Below are positions 23,918 through 35,913 of a stretch of 64,000 nucleotides of DNA, piece by piece. The notes below the pieces were generated by a model. The model was not told the DNA's origin. It made no database searches and was given only the letters and a program-made list of their open reading frames with translations. Within the stretch, counting starts at the first letter, position 1; each line of letters opens with the position of its first letter. Both the position numbers and the translations under genes were made by a program. This DNA comes from Prionace glauca (taxonomy: Eukaryota > Chordata > Chondrichthyes > Carcharhiniformes > Carcharhinidae): assembly GCA_037974335.1 (NCBI GenBank), contig CM075760.1, positions 8,739,432 through 8,803,431 of the forward strand. Direction: 5' to 3'.

Positions 23918-24828
23918 TTATAGTTTCATCTCAGAGTGTAAAAGTTGAAGAATTGCAGTAAGGGGGTATTTCAGCAGATTTGTTAGCTGTTGTCTGAAGT
24001 GAGTCTGTGTCACTGCATAAATGGCAGTATTTGTGCAGCAACTTGTGAGTTGCAGCATGAGGCCCATATCCATAACAAAAATATCTAACCACACCGACTG
24101 ATAGCCCAAATCATATATCCGTATCCATGTTGAATAAACCATTAATGTTGACCATAAAAGGATGAAATTGGCTGAGATAACGAACAGTAAAATGATGGAT
24201 TTTCTTCGACTCTCCATCTCTGAGTCTCTAGGATTCTCCCCAGAGTGAGCGCGGAGTCTTCTGCGGGCTCTGCTGCTCACTAAAATGTGTTTGACGGTGA
24301 GGACATTCAACAGTAGAATCAGGATGAATGGGACACACGGGGTTAGAATGTTGTGGAGGAACTCGATTGTTATCCAGACCGGAGATCCCACAACGTTCAT
24401 TGTGTAATCACAAAACCAGGGGAAGTTCACCAGTCGATATCGATTTAATAACATAAAATACCAGAAAATGTTCTTTAAACAGCTCAGCACAGTCACTGTT
24501 CCCAGAACCACAGCCGCCGATTTCTCAGTACAATATTTACTTTTCAGCTTGGGGCAGCAAATGGCCACAAATCGATCAAAGGTGAAAGTGACAGTGAACC
24601 AGACTGAACAGTCAGTAGCTGCATAAAGCAGGACAGCGTGGATGTTACACACAGGGAGAGACAGCAGGAAATAAAACTGTTCATGATAAACAATGGGAAT
24701 GTGTCTCAATATCAGGTCGAGGATAACGACCAGCAGATCCCCCACTGACATGGCCACCAGGTAACGACTGACACATTTGGACAGACCACAGTTTCTGCTC
24801 GTCAATGTCACAATTGTGATTATGTTCA
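23918..24828 (-). CDS. GPR139-like GPCR, exon 2
   Basis: A rhodopsin-class receptor resembling the probable GPR139-like genes that are multiplied in shark genomes. Exon 2 begins with TG after a ctgaaag acceptor, so with the exon 1 end (G|TG) the junction reads GVPVNIITIVTL. About 303 residues cover the end of TM1 to the C-terminus. Landmarks are the TM3 Cys at about 61 (PVCNIH), the DRY-like motif TFDRFVAICC at 85, the ECL2 Cys at about 140 (FPWFCDY), a basic third loop (SSRARRRLR), and TM7 NTAIY in place of NPxxY at about 267. No stop or frameshift. Ligand unknown: human GPR139 responds to aromatic amino acids, but function should not be carried over. The extra paralogue at 39894-42328 suggests tandem duplication. 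Confidence 0.88.
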
Positions 24829-24967
24829 CTTTCAGGACGGGAAATAAAGAATAAAATTAGACATGATTCAGGGGAAGACATTACCATTTAGACTGAAGAT
24901 GGGTTCAACTATACATACATTAAAAAAATGCACACACACACACACAATCACTTAAACCCTTTTGTTT

Positions 24968-25135
24968 AATCCAGCACGTCTTTTAGAGTGTGAGAGGAAA
25001 GTAGAGCATCTGGAGTAAACCTGTACACAAAGAGAATGTACAAACTCAACACAGACCGTGGCCCAAAGCTGGAACTAAACCCAGGTCCCTGATACTGTGA
25101 GTCAGCAGTGCTAACCACTGTGCCACCGTACTGCT
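24968..25135 (-). mobile_element. SINE fragment
   Basis: Reverse-strand equivalents of the SINE head (ccactgtgccaccgtactg) and body are recognisable, diverged and without a tail. It lies in the intron of the receptor gene. From 25135 to 25770 I see nothing recognisable. Confidence 0.7.
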
Positions 25136-25769
25136 CAAATGTATACATTTGGTAGTAGCACAAATGTATACATTTGGGAGAGAGCTTTTCAGGGAGTCCT
25201 CAACATTGTCCCTCATTCAGATACAGGTAAATAGTCCCTCGACCTGTGGAGGATTTGGAGGGTAAGAAGGCTGAGGGAGTGAACCCTGACAGAAAATCCT
25301 GTTTGGAGTCCTGGAGGTGGTAATCTGTTGTCTCTAAGACAGCTTAGTGACAACTCCCACAACAGAACTGGTACCAAACACTGCTGGTGTGATCCTTTCC
25401 TCTGGACAATACTAACCAGTTGGCAGAGGGAGATCCTGATGCCTTTATAGCAGAGAATCTCTATTATCTTTACAAAAACAAAATGTGCTCTGGAGAGGGC
25501 ACCACAGCATTCTGGCCACCGTTAGGAAGCAATCGTAGTAATCTAACACTCGATTGGCACAGAACAACAAGCATCAATGTTTGCTTTCAATAGTGGATGA
25601 AAACTTCAGGATTCGGTGAGTAGCTGTCATCCATAATACTCAGTGCAATTGCTGCTGTCCCACTTTGATATATTGGAACGTACAGCTCCATGAGTTCTCT
25701 CTCGGCAGGAAGTTTCCCAATCTATGCACCAGGTAAAAACTCAAACAAAGACCAGTACCAAAGGAAAGT

Positions 25770-26160
25770 CAAACAGGCTGCCTAATCACTGTTGTTCGGT
25801 GACTCTGACTCTGGCATTCAATATTATGAAATGTATCAAAAAGTTTGTCATGGCATGCATCAGCTCTGGCTTCCCCGATTGCCTAGATCCACTACAGTTC
25901 ACCTACATTCACAACAGGTCCAAAAATGCCAGCTCTCTGACCCTACAGTCAACCCTGTAACACCGATTCGTGTTTATCGACTACAGGTCAGCCTGCAATA
26001 CCATTAGTCCTCCGAAACTCATATCTAAAATCTGTAGCCTGGGGCTTGGTTCCTGTTTCTGCAATTTGATCCTGAACTTCCTGATGCCTCCTCCCAATCC
26101 CCACCAATCACATGCAGAGTGGCAGCAGGGACCACCCCACCTCACAGACAGCGTGTAGGG
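25770..26160 (+). mobile_element. L2-type LINE, RT fragment
   Basis: Frames on the plus strand read MKCIKKFVMACIS, DCLDPLQFTYIHNRS, then FIDYRSACNTISPPKLISKI and LGLGSCFCNLILNFL. These match the fingers/palm start of L2/Maui-type RTs and the copy at 59280-60600. Several frame breaks; old. Confidence 0.75.
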
Positions 26161-26690
26161 TGGTAACGGAACCCTCTGCTATCCAGCAATTGCGTTCAGA
26201 GTCGGCCTCACTACCTGCAGGCTCCGCTTGTGCAGACCCCACCACCTCATCCCCCACGCCCTGGTACTGTCCGGTGGACATTACCTATGGGGCACCGACC
26301 TTTGCCCTTGACCTTGCCTGGTACCCTCAATGGCCTTCAGTTCTATCGGCGAGGAGATCACGATTTGTCCTCGTACATGGACCTCGTACATGTCCTCGTA
26401 TTTGTCCTCACTGTTCACAACCTTTTCTGGTGAGGCTGCAAAGGCAAGTGTGTCACCCAATTCTACCGCAAAATTTAATTAAATGTGTTTCAAAATAAAT
26501 TTCAATTATATATCCAGCCCCCTGCCAGAAATCGGCAGGAGACTCAATCCGCTGCATATCCATTGCTGGTAAAGGTTGCAAGAGGCGAAAATTCGGGCGT
26601 GGACCTGAGTTCTAGGCTGTCAAGCAGTTTTACTGCTCACCCCGTCATCAATGGGCACAACAGTAGTTGTGAACCCGCCACAACCCCCTC

Positions 26691-26721
<31 letters not shown>

Positions 26722-26722
26722 C
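26691..26722 (+). repeat. (GT)n microsatellite
   Basis: About 15 uninterrupted GT dinucleotides after a short gtgcgt start. Confidence 0.95.
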
Positions 26723-26885
26723 AAGAGAACACAGGAGGAGTGTTCCAAAGTATGTGTTGTCCTATTCTTTAATCTGCATGTGAGTGGGAGTAAGTGTTAA
26801 AGCCTGATTGCTTCTGTCAACAAATGTGTGTATTAATGTATGTGTGTTTGGGAGTGACTGCGTGTTTGTGTTCCTGCTACTCTAG

Positions 26886-27145
26886 GAGAGCTTGTAGTGG
26901 CACAGGGGATAGCATTGTTGCTTCACAGCACCACAGGTTCTTGTTCAATTCCAGACTTGGCCACTATCTGTGCAGAGTCTGCACGTTCTCTGTGTGTCTC
27001 TGTGGGTTTCATCCTGGTGTTTCCATTTCCTCCCACACTCTGAAAGTTGTGCTGGTTAGGTGCATTGGCCATGCTATATCTCCATCAGTGTACAGCTGGA
27101 ATGTCTTGGGGATTTTCAAAGTTATTTCATTGCAATGTTAATGTT
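26886..27145 (+). mobile_element. Diverged SINE, second subfamily
   Basis: Head (gtggcacaggggatagcat) and body (tttcctcccacactctgaaa) are followed by a tail of the form tttcattgcaatgttaatg. The same tail is on the copies at 41139 and 60983, so this is a subfamily different from that of 21352. It lies in the receptor intron. From 27145 to 27681 there is nothing else recognised. Confidence 0.7.
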
Positions 27146-27681
27146 CTCATATTTGTGAAACTAATGATTAAATGTTAGAAAACATGTTCTCTCTCCGGTG
27201 AGTACTTGCAGTGCACACATGGTCATTAAAATGGATTCTGCAGCCTGCTGACTGGGTGGGCGATTAGCAGTGAAATGGTGTTATGTAGAGAGGGTAAAAA
27301 GGATTCTGTCTCATTCTTTTACTTACAAAGGAATAGTGTTTGAGTTCACATGCCTATGGAATGTCACAGCACACAGAAGACATCCCAGCCCATAGGCCCT
27401 AAGACAATTGTCAGTGGCTGAAATAATTAATAACTGGATACAGTGATTCAACGGAGACCACAAGAGCAGCAAACCCAGTGCAGTAAATGAGAAGAAAATC
27501 AAAATATTTAAACACCCTTTCGAGAATTAGGAAGTGGACACAGGGGATGGGACATAACAGCCTCACTCTTCCTGAAGCTACAAAATCCTACCCGTGTTCA
27601 ACAGACCTTCCCATGCTCAGCCCGTTGCCTGCTCTGATTCCCATGGTAGACGGGCTGGTTCAATTCCAGCCAGGGACTTAC

Positions 27682-28132
27682 CTGGAACACCAACAATCGC
27701 CAAGAGGGGATAGTAAAAGTATTGAATCATCTTCAGCAGATATCCAATTCGATCAGCTGATGTTATCCACCAATGATCTGAAGTAAACCAAACAATCCAA
27801 TAGGATAAACTCCTGTCCGTGGTCGCAACATTCCAATCCATTATTCCCAGATTCTGATCCATTGTTGGAACATTCCAATCCATTGTTCCCAAATTCTGAA
27901 TCATTGTTGAAACATTCCAATCCATTGCTTCCAGATTCTGATCCACTAATGGATCATTCCAATCCATTACTCTAAGTTTCTGATCTCGCCTCTCCCTCCC
28001 TCTCTCTCCACAGCCCCTGATCTCTGTTAGCGTCGGAGTTGTCGCTCCTGCTGACTCAATGGGACAACACATTGAATGGAATCCCTTATTAATGGAAGAG
28101 CGAAATCCCTCAGGCACACTAATCAGATCCAT
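27682..28132 (-). CDS. GPR139-like GPCR, exon 1
   Basis: The frame ends IQYFYYPLLAIVGVP and a CAG|GTAAGT donor whose split codon fits exon 2 at 24828 across a 2.85-kb intron. This is the standard TM1 start of the family (compare IYYPILAAIGVP at 42259). Upstream the same frame stays open for about 150 codons and contains four to five copies of a 14-residue unit (MDWNVPTMDQNLGI and variants), with one N-glycosylation sequon (NVS). The start is uncertain. The ATG at 28132 gives a long extracellular tail, whereas the ATG at 27730 gives a short N-terminus like the paralogue. I favour the short form, with the repeat possibly 5' UTR, but the period is a multiple of three and free of stops. Confidence 0.7.
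27810..27985 (-). repeat. 42-bp tandem repeat in GPCR exon 1
   Basis: About four units, each holding attccaatccattgttccca followed by gattctgatcc-type sequence on the plus strand. The 42-base period keeps the reading frame. Confidence 0.9.
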
Positions 28133-28224
28133 GGAGACTCACATCAATTACAGTCACGAAACAAACAGTTTCACTTAACCCCCTTCAATCCAACAGTTTT
28201 TATACCCAAAGTAGAACATTTATA

Positions 28225-29105
28225 ACCTACATGAGGTGTTGAGGGTCAGGGAATTAGAAATAATGAAGGAACTGACAGCAAATCTTTCGATATTAATTCT
28301 ATATAACAGAAGTCCCTCTGTTAGGGTTCATTTCGAGAGGACTGGAATACAAAGAAGGGGAGTACTGCCGAGGTTTTATAAGTCAGGCCAATTCGGAATA
28401 TTGACAGCAATTTTGGGCCCCATATCTAGGGAAGGATCTGCTGGCCTTGGAGAGGGTCCAGAGGAGTTTCACAAAAATGATCCGGGGAATAAAATACTTG
28501 ATACATGAGTAGAATCTGAGGACTCTGGGTCTGTAGTTAATAGAGTCTGGAAGGATGAGGAATGAGATCTCATGCAATCTTACAGTATAATGAAAGGCCT
28601 GGATAGAGTGCACTTGTGAAAGATGTTTCCATTCGTAGGAGAGACAGGAAGGCAAAACCTCAGAGGAAAGAGTCCGTCCTTTAGAACTGTGATGTGGAAA
28701 TGCCAGCGTTGGACTGGCATAGGCACAGTGAGAAGTCTCACAACGCCAGTAGGCCACTGACCTGATGAAGGAGCAGCATTCCGAAAGCTCGTAATTCCAA
28801 GTGAGCTTGTGGGACTTTAACCAGCTGTTGTGAAGACTTCTTACTTTAAAATTGTGATGAGGAGGAATTTCTTCAGTCAGAGGCTTGTAAATCTGTGTAA
28901 TTCATTGCCACACAAGACTGTAGAGGCCAGGTCTCCGAGTGTATTTAAGAAAGAGATAGATAAGTTCGTGACTGGTAAAGGGATCAAAGGTTACGGGGCA
29001 AAAGAAACGGTAGAATGGGTTTGAGGAACTTCTCAGCCATCATTGAATGGTAGAGCCGGCTCGATGAGCCTAATGGCCTAATTCTATTCCTATGTTTTAT
29101 TGGTG
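28225..29105 (+). mobile_element. Old CR1-type LINE 3' part, interrupted
   Basis: Diverged ORF2 C-terminal region (LALERVQRSFTKMIRG-like, then RRNFFSQRLVNLCNSLPH, ending GYGAKETVEWV) with a ggctcgatgagcctaatggc type end. A separate short element at 28697-28843 splits it, so it predates that element. Confidence 0.8.
28697..28843 (+). mobile_element. Penelope-like element 3' fragment
   Basis: The sequence ctgatgaaggagcagcattc, cgaaagctcgtaattccaag, gggactttaaccagctgttg is the same 3' end that follows the GIY-YIG-coding element at 49810-50745. It is bounded by tttagaactgtgatg on the left and tttaaaattgtgatg on the right, a 15-base target duplication with two differences. It also holds a self-complementary pair (gagaagtctcacaac and gttgtgaagacttctt). 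Confidence 0.75.
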
Positions 29106-29435
29106 TATGGTTATGATGGCTGTGGGTTAAAGATGTGGTTAGCGTTAATCGGGATTGATATAGGCTGCTACATCCAGGCTCTACGCACTCTTATTTACAG
29201 TTTATGTACAGAACAATTTTAGTAAAGAACTTCACACAGATCAATATCTCAGCATTACAGTCTTAGCGAGAGTCATCTGATAGAACTATCTCCCAGTGTC
29301 ACGTACAGTTCATTCTGGGCAAGAGATTTCACATAGAACTATTTCTCAGTGTCACGCACAGGAGAACCATATCAAGAGGCTTCACATCAAACTTTCACGT
29401 CAATTTCTATTCTGAAGTTGTAAGGAGACAAGAGT

Positions 29436-29962
29436 GAGTTGAGGAGAGTGTGGGAGAAGGACACTGGGACACTTAAACAGAGTCAGTAGCACCTCGAGGA
29501 GACTGTGAGAGGGGGACACTAGGACAGATAGTCAGCACAATGAGGTGACTCTGAGGGGGACACTGGGACAGTGGGACAGGAAAGCAGTACCTTGAGAAAA
29601 GAGTGAGAGTGGGACACTGACACACTGGGACAGGAAAGCAGCACCTTGAAGACAGTGTGAGACGGAGACACTGGCACACTGGGACAGGAAAGCAGCACCT
29701 TGAAGAGAGGGGGATAGTGGGACAACGGGAGAGAGAAGCAACACCTTGAGGAGAGTGTGAGAGGGGAGGTCACTGGGACACCAGGGCAGAGAGTCAGCAT
29801 CTTGAGGAGATTATCAGGGGAGGGCACTGGGACACTGGAATCGAGAGTCAACACCTTGAGGAGACTGTGAGAAGGGCTCACTGTGACACTGGCATGAACA
29901 GTCAGCACCTTGAGGAAAGTGTGAGAGGGGGTCACTGGGGCAGACAGTCAGCACATTGACCA
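29436..29962. repeat. 54-bp minisatellite
   Basis: About ten imperfect units built on gggacactggcacactggga, caggaaagcagcaccttgaa and gacagtgtgaga. The array ends exactly where homology between the two mu copies begins. Frames are open because 54 is a multiple of three, and nothing else supports coding. From 29105 to 29436 I see nothing. Confidence 0.93.
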
Positions 29963-30198
29963 GAAAAGTAGATCAGTTGGGCCGAATGGCATGATTCAGT
30001 GCTGTGGACTTTCTGAAACTCTCCAGTCCGCCCCCCTGAGTTATTTGAGAAAACAAATTGTGTTCACCTCTCCTCCAAGCTGGGAATCAAAAATGGGAAC
30101 ATTTAAAATCAAAAGTGAAACACATTTTCCTGATATCTAACCAGCGGTTTGTCTCCAGAATTCTCCAGTTTATTGACTTTATTGTACATTTTCTGCAG

Positions 30199-32293
30199 AT
30201 CCAAATCCGCGGGAAACGTTGGTCTCTGTCCTCCTGCCCTCAGCAGAAGAAGTCTCATAAGAACATAAGAAATAGGAGCAGGAGTAGGCCATCTAGCCCT
30301 TCGAGCCTGCCCCGCCATTCAATAAGATCATGGCTGATCTGTCGCTGCTCAGTTCCACTTTCCCGCTTTCTCCCCATAACCCTTAATCCCTTCTCTTATC
30401 AAAAACCCATCAACCCGCTTCTTAAAAATATTTAGCGAGGCAGCATCCACCACTTCAACGGGCAGAGAATTCCAGAGATTCACCACCCTTTGAGTGAAGA
30501 AGTTGCTCCTCAACTCCGTTCTAAACCGCCTCCCCTTTATCTTGAGGCTGTGCCCCCGAATCCTACTGTCTTTTTTGAGCGGGAAGAGTCTCTCCACCTC
30601 TATCCTATCCATCCCATTCATCATCTTATACGTCTCAATGAGATCTCCCCTCATTCTTCTAAACTCTAACGAGTACAAGCCCAGTTTATTCAGCCTCTCC
30701 TCATAGCTCAACCCCCTCAACTCCGGTATCAGCCGAGTAAACCTCCTCTGCACTCCCTCCAAGGCCAAAATATCTTTGCGCAGGTGCGGCGCCCAAAACT
30801 GCACACAGTACTCCAGCTGCGGCCTCACCAGTGCCCTATACAGCTGCAGCAAGACCTCCCTACTTTTATATTCAATCCCCCTCGCTATGAAGGCCAGCAT
30901 CCCATTCGCCTTCCTGACCACCTGCTGCACCTGCAAGCTGGGTTTTTGCGACTCATGCACAAGGACCCCGAGGTCCCTCTGCACCGTCGCCTGCTGCAGT
31001 TTTTCGCCCCGTAAGTAATAGTCCTTCCTACCATTCTTCCTACCAAAGTGGACCACCTCACACTTGCCAACATTAAATTCCATTTGCCACTTCCTGGCCC
31101 ATTCGCCCAGCCTATCTAGATCCTTCTGCAGACTCTCCACACCCTCCGCACAGTTTGCCGTTCCCCCAATCTTGGTGTCATCAGCAACTTTCGACACCCT
31201 ACACTCGGTTCCCTCCTCCAGATTATCTATATAAATGGTAAAAAGCTGAGGCCCCAGCACCGACCCCTGGGGCACCCCACTCGTCACCATCCGCCAATCC
31301 GAATAGCACACGTTGACCCCCACTCTCTGCCTCTTATTTGACAACCAATCCTCTATCCACGCTAAGACCCTACCCCCAACTCCATGTCCCCTGACCTTCT
31401 GCAATAACCTCTTGTGAGGTACTTTGGTCAAACGCTTTCTGAAAATCTGGAAAGACCACATCCACCGGCTCTCCTCTATCCACTGCCCCAGACACATCCT
31501 CAGAGAACTCCAGTAAATTTGTCAGACACGACTTCCCTTTAATGAAACCGTGCTGGGTCTGCTCTATCAAGCAATTCCCTTCAAGATGCCTCGCAATTTC
31601 CACCTTAATGACAGATTCTAACATTTTACCTATCACAGACGTTAAACTAACTGGCCTATAATTCCCCGCCTTTTGCCTGGCACCCTTCTTAAACAACGGC
31701 GTAACATTAGCCGTTTTCCAATCATCTGGCACTTCCCCGGATTCCAGCGACGTCTGGAAAATAACCACCAAGGCATCCACTATCACCTCCGCCATTTCTT
31801 TCAGAACCCTCGGATGCATTTCATCCGGTCCTGGGGACTTGTCCACAATCAGCCCCTCCAGTCTGTCGAGCACCGCCTCTCTAGTAACAGTAATGTCATT
31901 AAGACCCTCCAGTCCTACCACCTTTTCATCGCTAACACCCGGCAAGTTATTCACGTCTCCGCTCAGAGATTCGTCTCCCTCAGCTGCTTAGTGAGAGGTT
32001 TCTCCCCCCGAGAGATCTTCGTCAAGTGGACCGTCAACGACAAGCCGGTGAATCCCGGGAACTACAGGAACACCGAGGTGGTGGCGGAGAACGGCAATAG
32101 CTCCTTCTTCACATACAGCCTGTTATCCATTGCAGCAGAGGAATGGTCCAGCGGCGCTTCTTACTCCTGTGTGGTGGGACATGAAGCCATCCCCTTGAAG
32201 ATCATCAACAGAACAGTTGACAAATCCAGCGGTAAACCCAGTTTTGTGAACATTTCCCTTGCACTGATGGACACGGTTAATTCATGTCAATGA
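30199..32293 (+). pseudogene. ighm: IgM CH4 and secretory exon split by a LINE
   Basis: The exon starts after ttttctgcag at 30199 ([18 protein letters not shown]). It is interrupted at 30256 by a minus-strand CR1 and resumes at 31955. GTCTC at 30252-30256 and 31955-31959 is the target duplication. The rest is intact: [36 protein letters not shown], the AGCG|GTAAAC membrane donor at 32232, and the secretory tail ending DTVNSCQ with the penultimate Cys used for polymerisation in IgM. The open frame here confirms that the extra base in copy 1 is a lesion. With 1.7 kb of LINE in the exon, no normal mu chain can be made. Confidence 0.92.
30256..31954 (-). mobile_element. CR1 LINE (subfamily A) inside the mu CH4 exon
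   Basis: 5'-truncated element read on the minus strand: ORF2 from [18 protein letters not shown] (31954) through [31 protein letters not shown] and SKVADDTKIGG (FADD replaced by VADD) to GYGEKAGKWN (30349), with one frame break near 31430. The tail is ttcttatgttcttatg in sense. Clean junctions with a 4-5 base target duplication. Confidence 0.95.
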
Positions 32294-32320
32294 GAATCAC
32301 TCGGTTACATTAAAACCTTC

Positions 32321-32326
32321 AATAAA
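32321..32326 (+). promoter_or_regulatory. Poly(A) signal, secreted mu, copy 2
   Basis: AATAAA 28 bases after the secretory stop, as in copy 1. Confidence 0.65.
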
Positions 32327-33237
32327 AATAATAAAACAATTTTCCTCAAACGATAAATGAAATTCCCAATTGCTTAGTAAATTGTTTTTCAGTTTTACTT
32401 CCATGATATATCTTTAGCTTGAGTCTGATATTTTCAGGTCTCGGATCCAAGTCTTGTTGAACGAGTGCACCCAGCTCAGATACACCCAGATCCAGTAGAG
32501 TATATTCATTACAGGATTCTGTAAAATATCTTCACCGAACTTCCTCCTGCTGAGGAGAAATATGACTATTTCAACATTTCTGACAAACACAACATTTAGA
32601 TCTCCGTGTTCCTGCTTCCCTCATTGTCCATGCCTTTATCCATTGATGTCAGCTTTAAGCTGCTGCACCAAACCCACTGGGAACTGAAGTGAGGGTCACA
32701 CAGAAACATGGAGTAACAATCCCCCTGTCAGAGAGAGGGAGAATGAAATTGTTTACATTCCGGATTCCTACTCGCCCAATAAAGAGAGGGGAGGAGCAAT
32801 AGCTAACCCATGTACCACCACTTCCTCAATGAAAAGAGGAGGAATGTCATTATTTATCCACTGTACCTCCACCTCCTCAGCGGTTAGAACCATTAGGGAC
32901 ATTGCTTCACCGGGTAGAGAGAGTTCATTCTCCTTCCTCTCCCCAAGTAGCGTGTTTGGAAGGGAACGGCTTTCTACAATAAGGACTCAGTTGTCAAAAG
33001 TACAAATTAGCTTCCGGTTTGCTTGCTGCAGATTTGGAAATATCATTATCTTAATCAGTGTAATATATATACTTATGCAACACAATTTTAAAATGTTTCA
33101 AAACTCTTGATCATGTGCTGGCATTGATTTCCCGTAATACAAATTTATACAAATGTTTGAATCCTCTCCGGTTTTTCTGTTCTGTACCTGAGGTTTCTGA
33201 GATGCAGCAATAAATGATTTCATTCGTTTCCCTGATA

Positions 33238-33868
33238 TAAGAACATAAAAACATAATAAATAGGAGCAGGAGTAGGCCACCTAGCCCGTCGAGCCTGCCC
33301 CGCCATTCAATAAAATCATGGCTGATCTGAAGTGGATCAGTTCCACTTTCCCGATTTCTCCCCATAACCCTTCTTTCCTTTGTCTATCAGAAATTTGTCT
33401 ACCCCTGTCTTAAACATATTCAACGAGGTAGCCTCCATCATTTCAATGGGCAGAGAATTCCAGAGATTCACCACCGATTGAGTGAAGAAGTTCCTCCTCA
33501 GCTCTGTTCTAAACTGCAACCCCCCCCCCCCCCCCCTTATTTTGAGGCTGTGCCTCTAGTTATGGTTTCCTTTCTGAGCGGAAAGAATCTCTCTACCCTA
33601 TCTAGCCCCTTCATTATCTTGTAAGTCTCCCCTCAGCCTTCTAAACTCCAACGAGTCTATTTCATCTCTCCTCATAAGCCAAACCCCTCATCTCTGGTAT
33701 CAGCCTGGTGAACCTTCTCTGTACTCCCTCCAAGGCCAATATATCCTTTCTCAAATAAGGGGACCAAAACTGCATACAGTACTCCAGTTGCGGCCTCACC
33801 AGTGCAAGATCTCCCTTTTATATTCTATCCCCCTCGCGATAAAGGCCACCATTCCTTCTTGATCTTCT
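33238..33868 (-). mobile_element. Diverged CR1 LINE (subfamily A-like), 3' part
   Basis: Tail ttttatgttcttat in sense, then the ORF2 end (RRNFFTQSVVNLWNSLPIE, GYGEKSGKWN) and a decayed RT thumb. A run of 17 C at 33520-33536 sits at the same place where the element at 1124-3190 has a long G run. Copy 1 has the empty site near 5712. Confidence 0.88.
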
Positions 33869-34029
33869 CACCAGTCACATAAAATAAATTTGTACAGCAA
33901 ACTCTGAAAATATGTTCCATTATTCGTATCGTGTGGATTATATTCAATTAATTATTGCCAGTGAAATTTAGAGCAACAGTTAAAAAATACACAAACTGAC
34001 AATACTGCACAAAATTATCACAATTATAA

Positions 34030-34830
34030 ATACACATATAAGTGTTCACATAGACACACACACACACACACACATCGACACAAATGCACAAATACACGCA
34101 CAAGTACACATACTCATATATATGTTCATAAGTACATAAAGATACATGTCAATACACACACGCAAACTCATGCACATACTCCACACACCTACATATACAG
34201 AAATATGGACGCGCATTCAAATACAGACACAGAATCACATAAGTACAAAACACACACAAAAAAGCACAGATAGATGCATACATACAAGTACATATTCACG
34301 GACCATAAGTGCAGACAATGTATGCAGAAACGAACACAAACAAGCAAGCTCACACAAATACACTCATGGACAACACATATACGAACAAAAATACACGCAT
34401 ACACAAATGAACACAGGCAAATACAACCATACACAGGCGCGCACACACATTATCTCTCTCTCTCTATCTCATGCACACACACATAAACACACACACATAC
34501 ACGGACACTCGTGCATACATCCACACACACACACGCACACATAAACACGCAGGCACAAAAGCAAAAACATACACACAAATGATCAAATATGTACATACAC
34601 ACACATATACGCATACAAACACACAAGTTTCCACGCAACTTTGCGTATGTAACTAGGAACATAGACCTAAAGACAAACACATACATGCATACACACAATA
34701 AAGACAGATACACACGCATGCAGATCCATACACATAGACAAACACAGAAATACATTTTATCACACATTCACGCTGGTGGGAATATAGATATAGACACACA
34801 CAATGTTATACGCAATAACACTGATACAGG
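34030..34830 (+). repeat. CA-rich microsatellite tract, copy 2
   Basis: Counterpart of 5820-6640 in the same mu intron. Runs differ in length and order between the copies. Confidence 0.88.
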
Positions 34831-35913
34831 GAAATACACATAGAAACATTAACAGACTGCATAGAGATGAACAGACAGCCAAACATTTTCACGTGAACAA
34901 ATGTACGCAACATTCACATGTTCATAAAGAACAGAATACCATAGTACACATTATTACACATGGAAACACAAGCATACATTATCACACCGTTATAAATAAC
35001 TATCAATAAAGATATACATACATTAACATGTTAACAGATAAGCACACAAACAGACACACACGAAAAGGGAAGGAAACATTGTTCGAGTGACAGAAATTAG
35101 CACATTGAAATAGGCAGGAACACGTCCACACGTTAAGAGTAGCATTAATAAATGTACATAGACTTCACACAATAATATTCATATATCCATAAAGTCAAAA
35201 GAATAAAATATATATACAGACGCAGACACACAACTACACAAATTAACAAACACGGGTAAATGAACACATACATTAACCCGGATACACTCATATTAACTCA
35301 GAACCAAAGATTAATGCAGACCACGAGATGCTCATGCACACACACACAAACGCAAATTCGTAAATACAAGCGACAGGTAAATGATGAAAGTAAAACTTAA
35401 ACATGAATTTTAATGGACATATCCACCGACAACTATCCCAATGTACATTGCACCGACAAACACTTTGAGAAAATGAAAGAAGTCAATGATCCACTAACTA
35501 TTTCCACCATAAAAGATCCACCATAAACTACATCCCAGCTGTTAAACAACAACATTCACAGTTTATAGATCAGTCACCATCTGTGAAAAATTGATCAGTG
35601 AATGTTCCTCGATATCAGTCATAATATTCTTCAACCAGGGATAGTGGAAAATAGTTCGGAAATGAACTGATACTCAAGAAAACATCTTCAGTGCTTTCTG
35701 ACATAGACTGTCCAAGGAATGTCAATAAAGATCAAGTGTGAAAATAATTACAGAAATCGGTTACTGAGTGTCCTGAAATTAACCGTAGATATACATTGAA
35801 AATTATACAAGAGAATGAAGTAACAGCTTATGAAGGAGAACGAGGAAAAGAAAAATAACAATAAGATTCCCTGGATCAATAAAGTAATCTAATTTCATTT
35901 CTTGGTCCCGTAG

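Noticed and set aside
29519-29935. 138-codon minus-strand frame
   Set aside because: A 54-bp minisatellite with a period divisible by three stays open by chance. No start, splice or homology support.
29436-30198. IgH switch region
   Set aside because: The minisatellite lies before a mu CH4 exon, but it lacks the AID-hotspot-rich composition expected and sits 3' of where a switch region would be.
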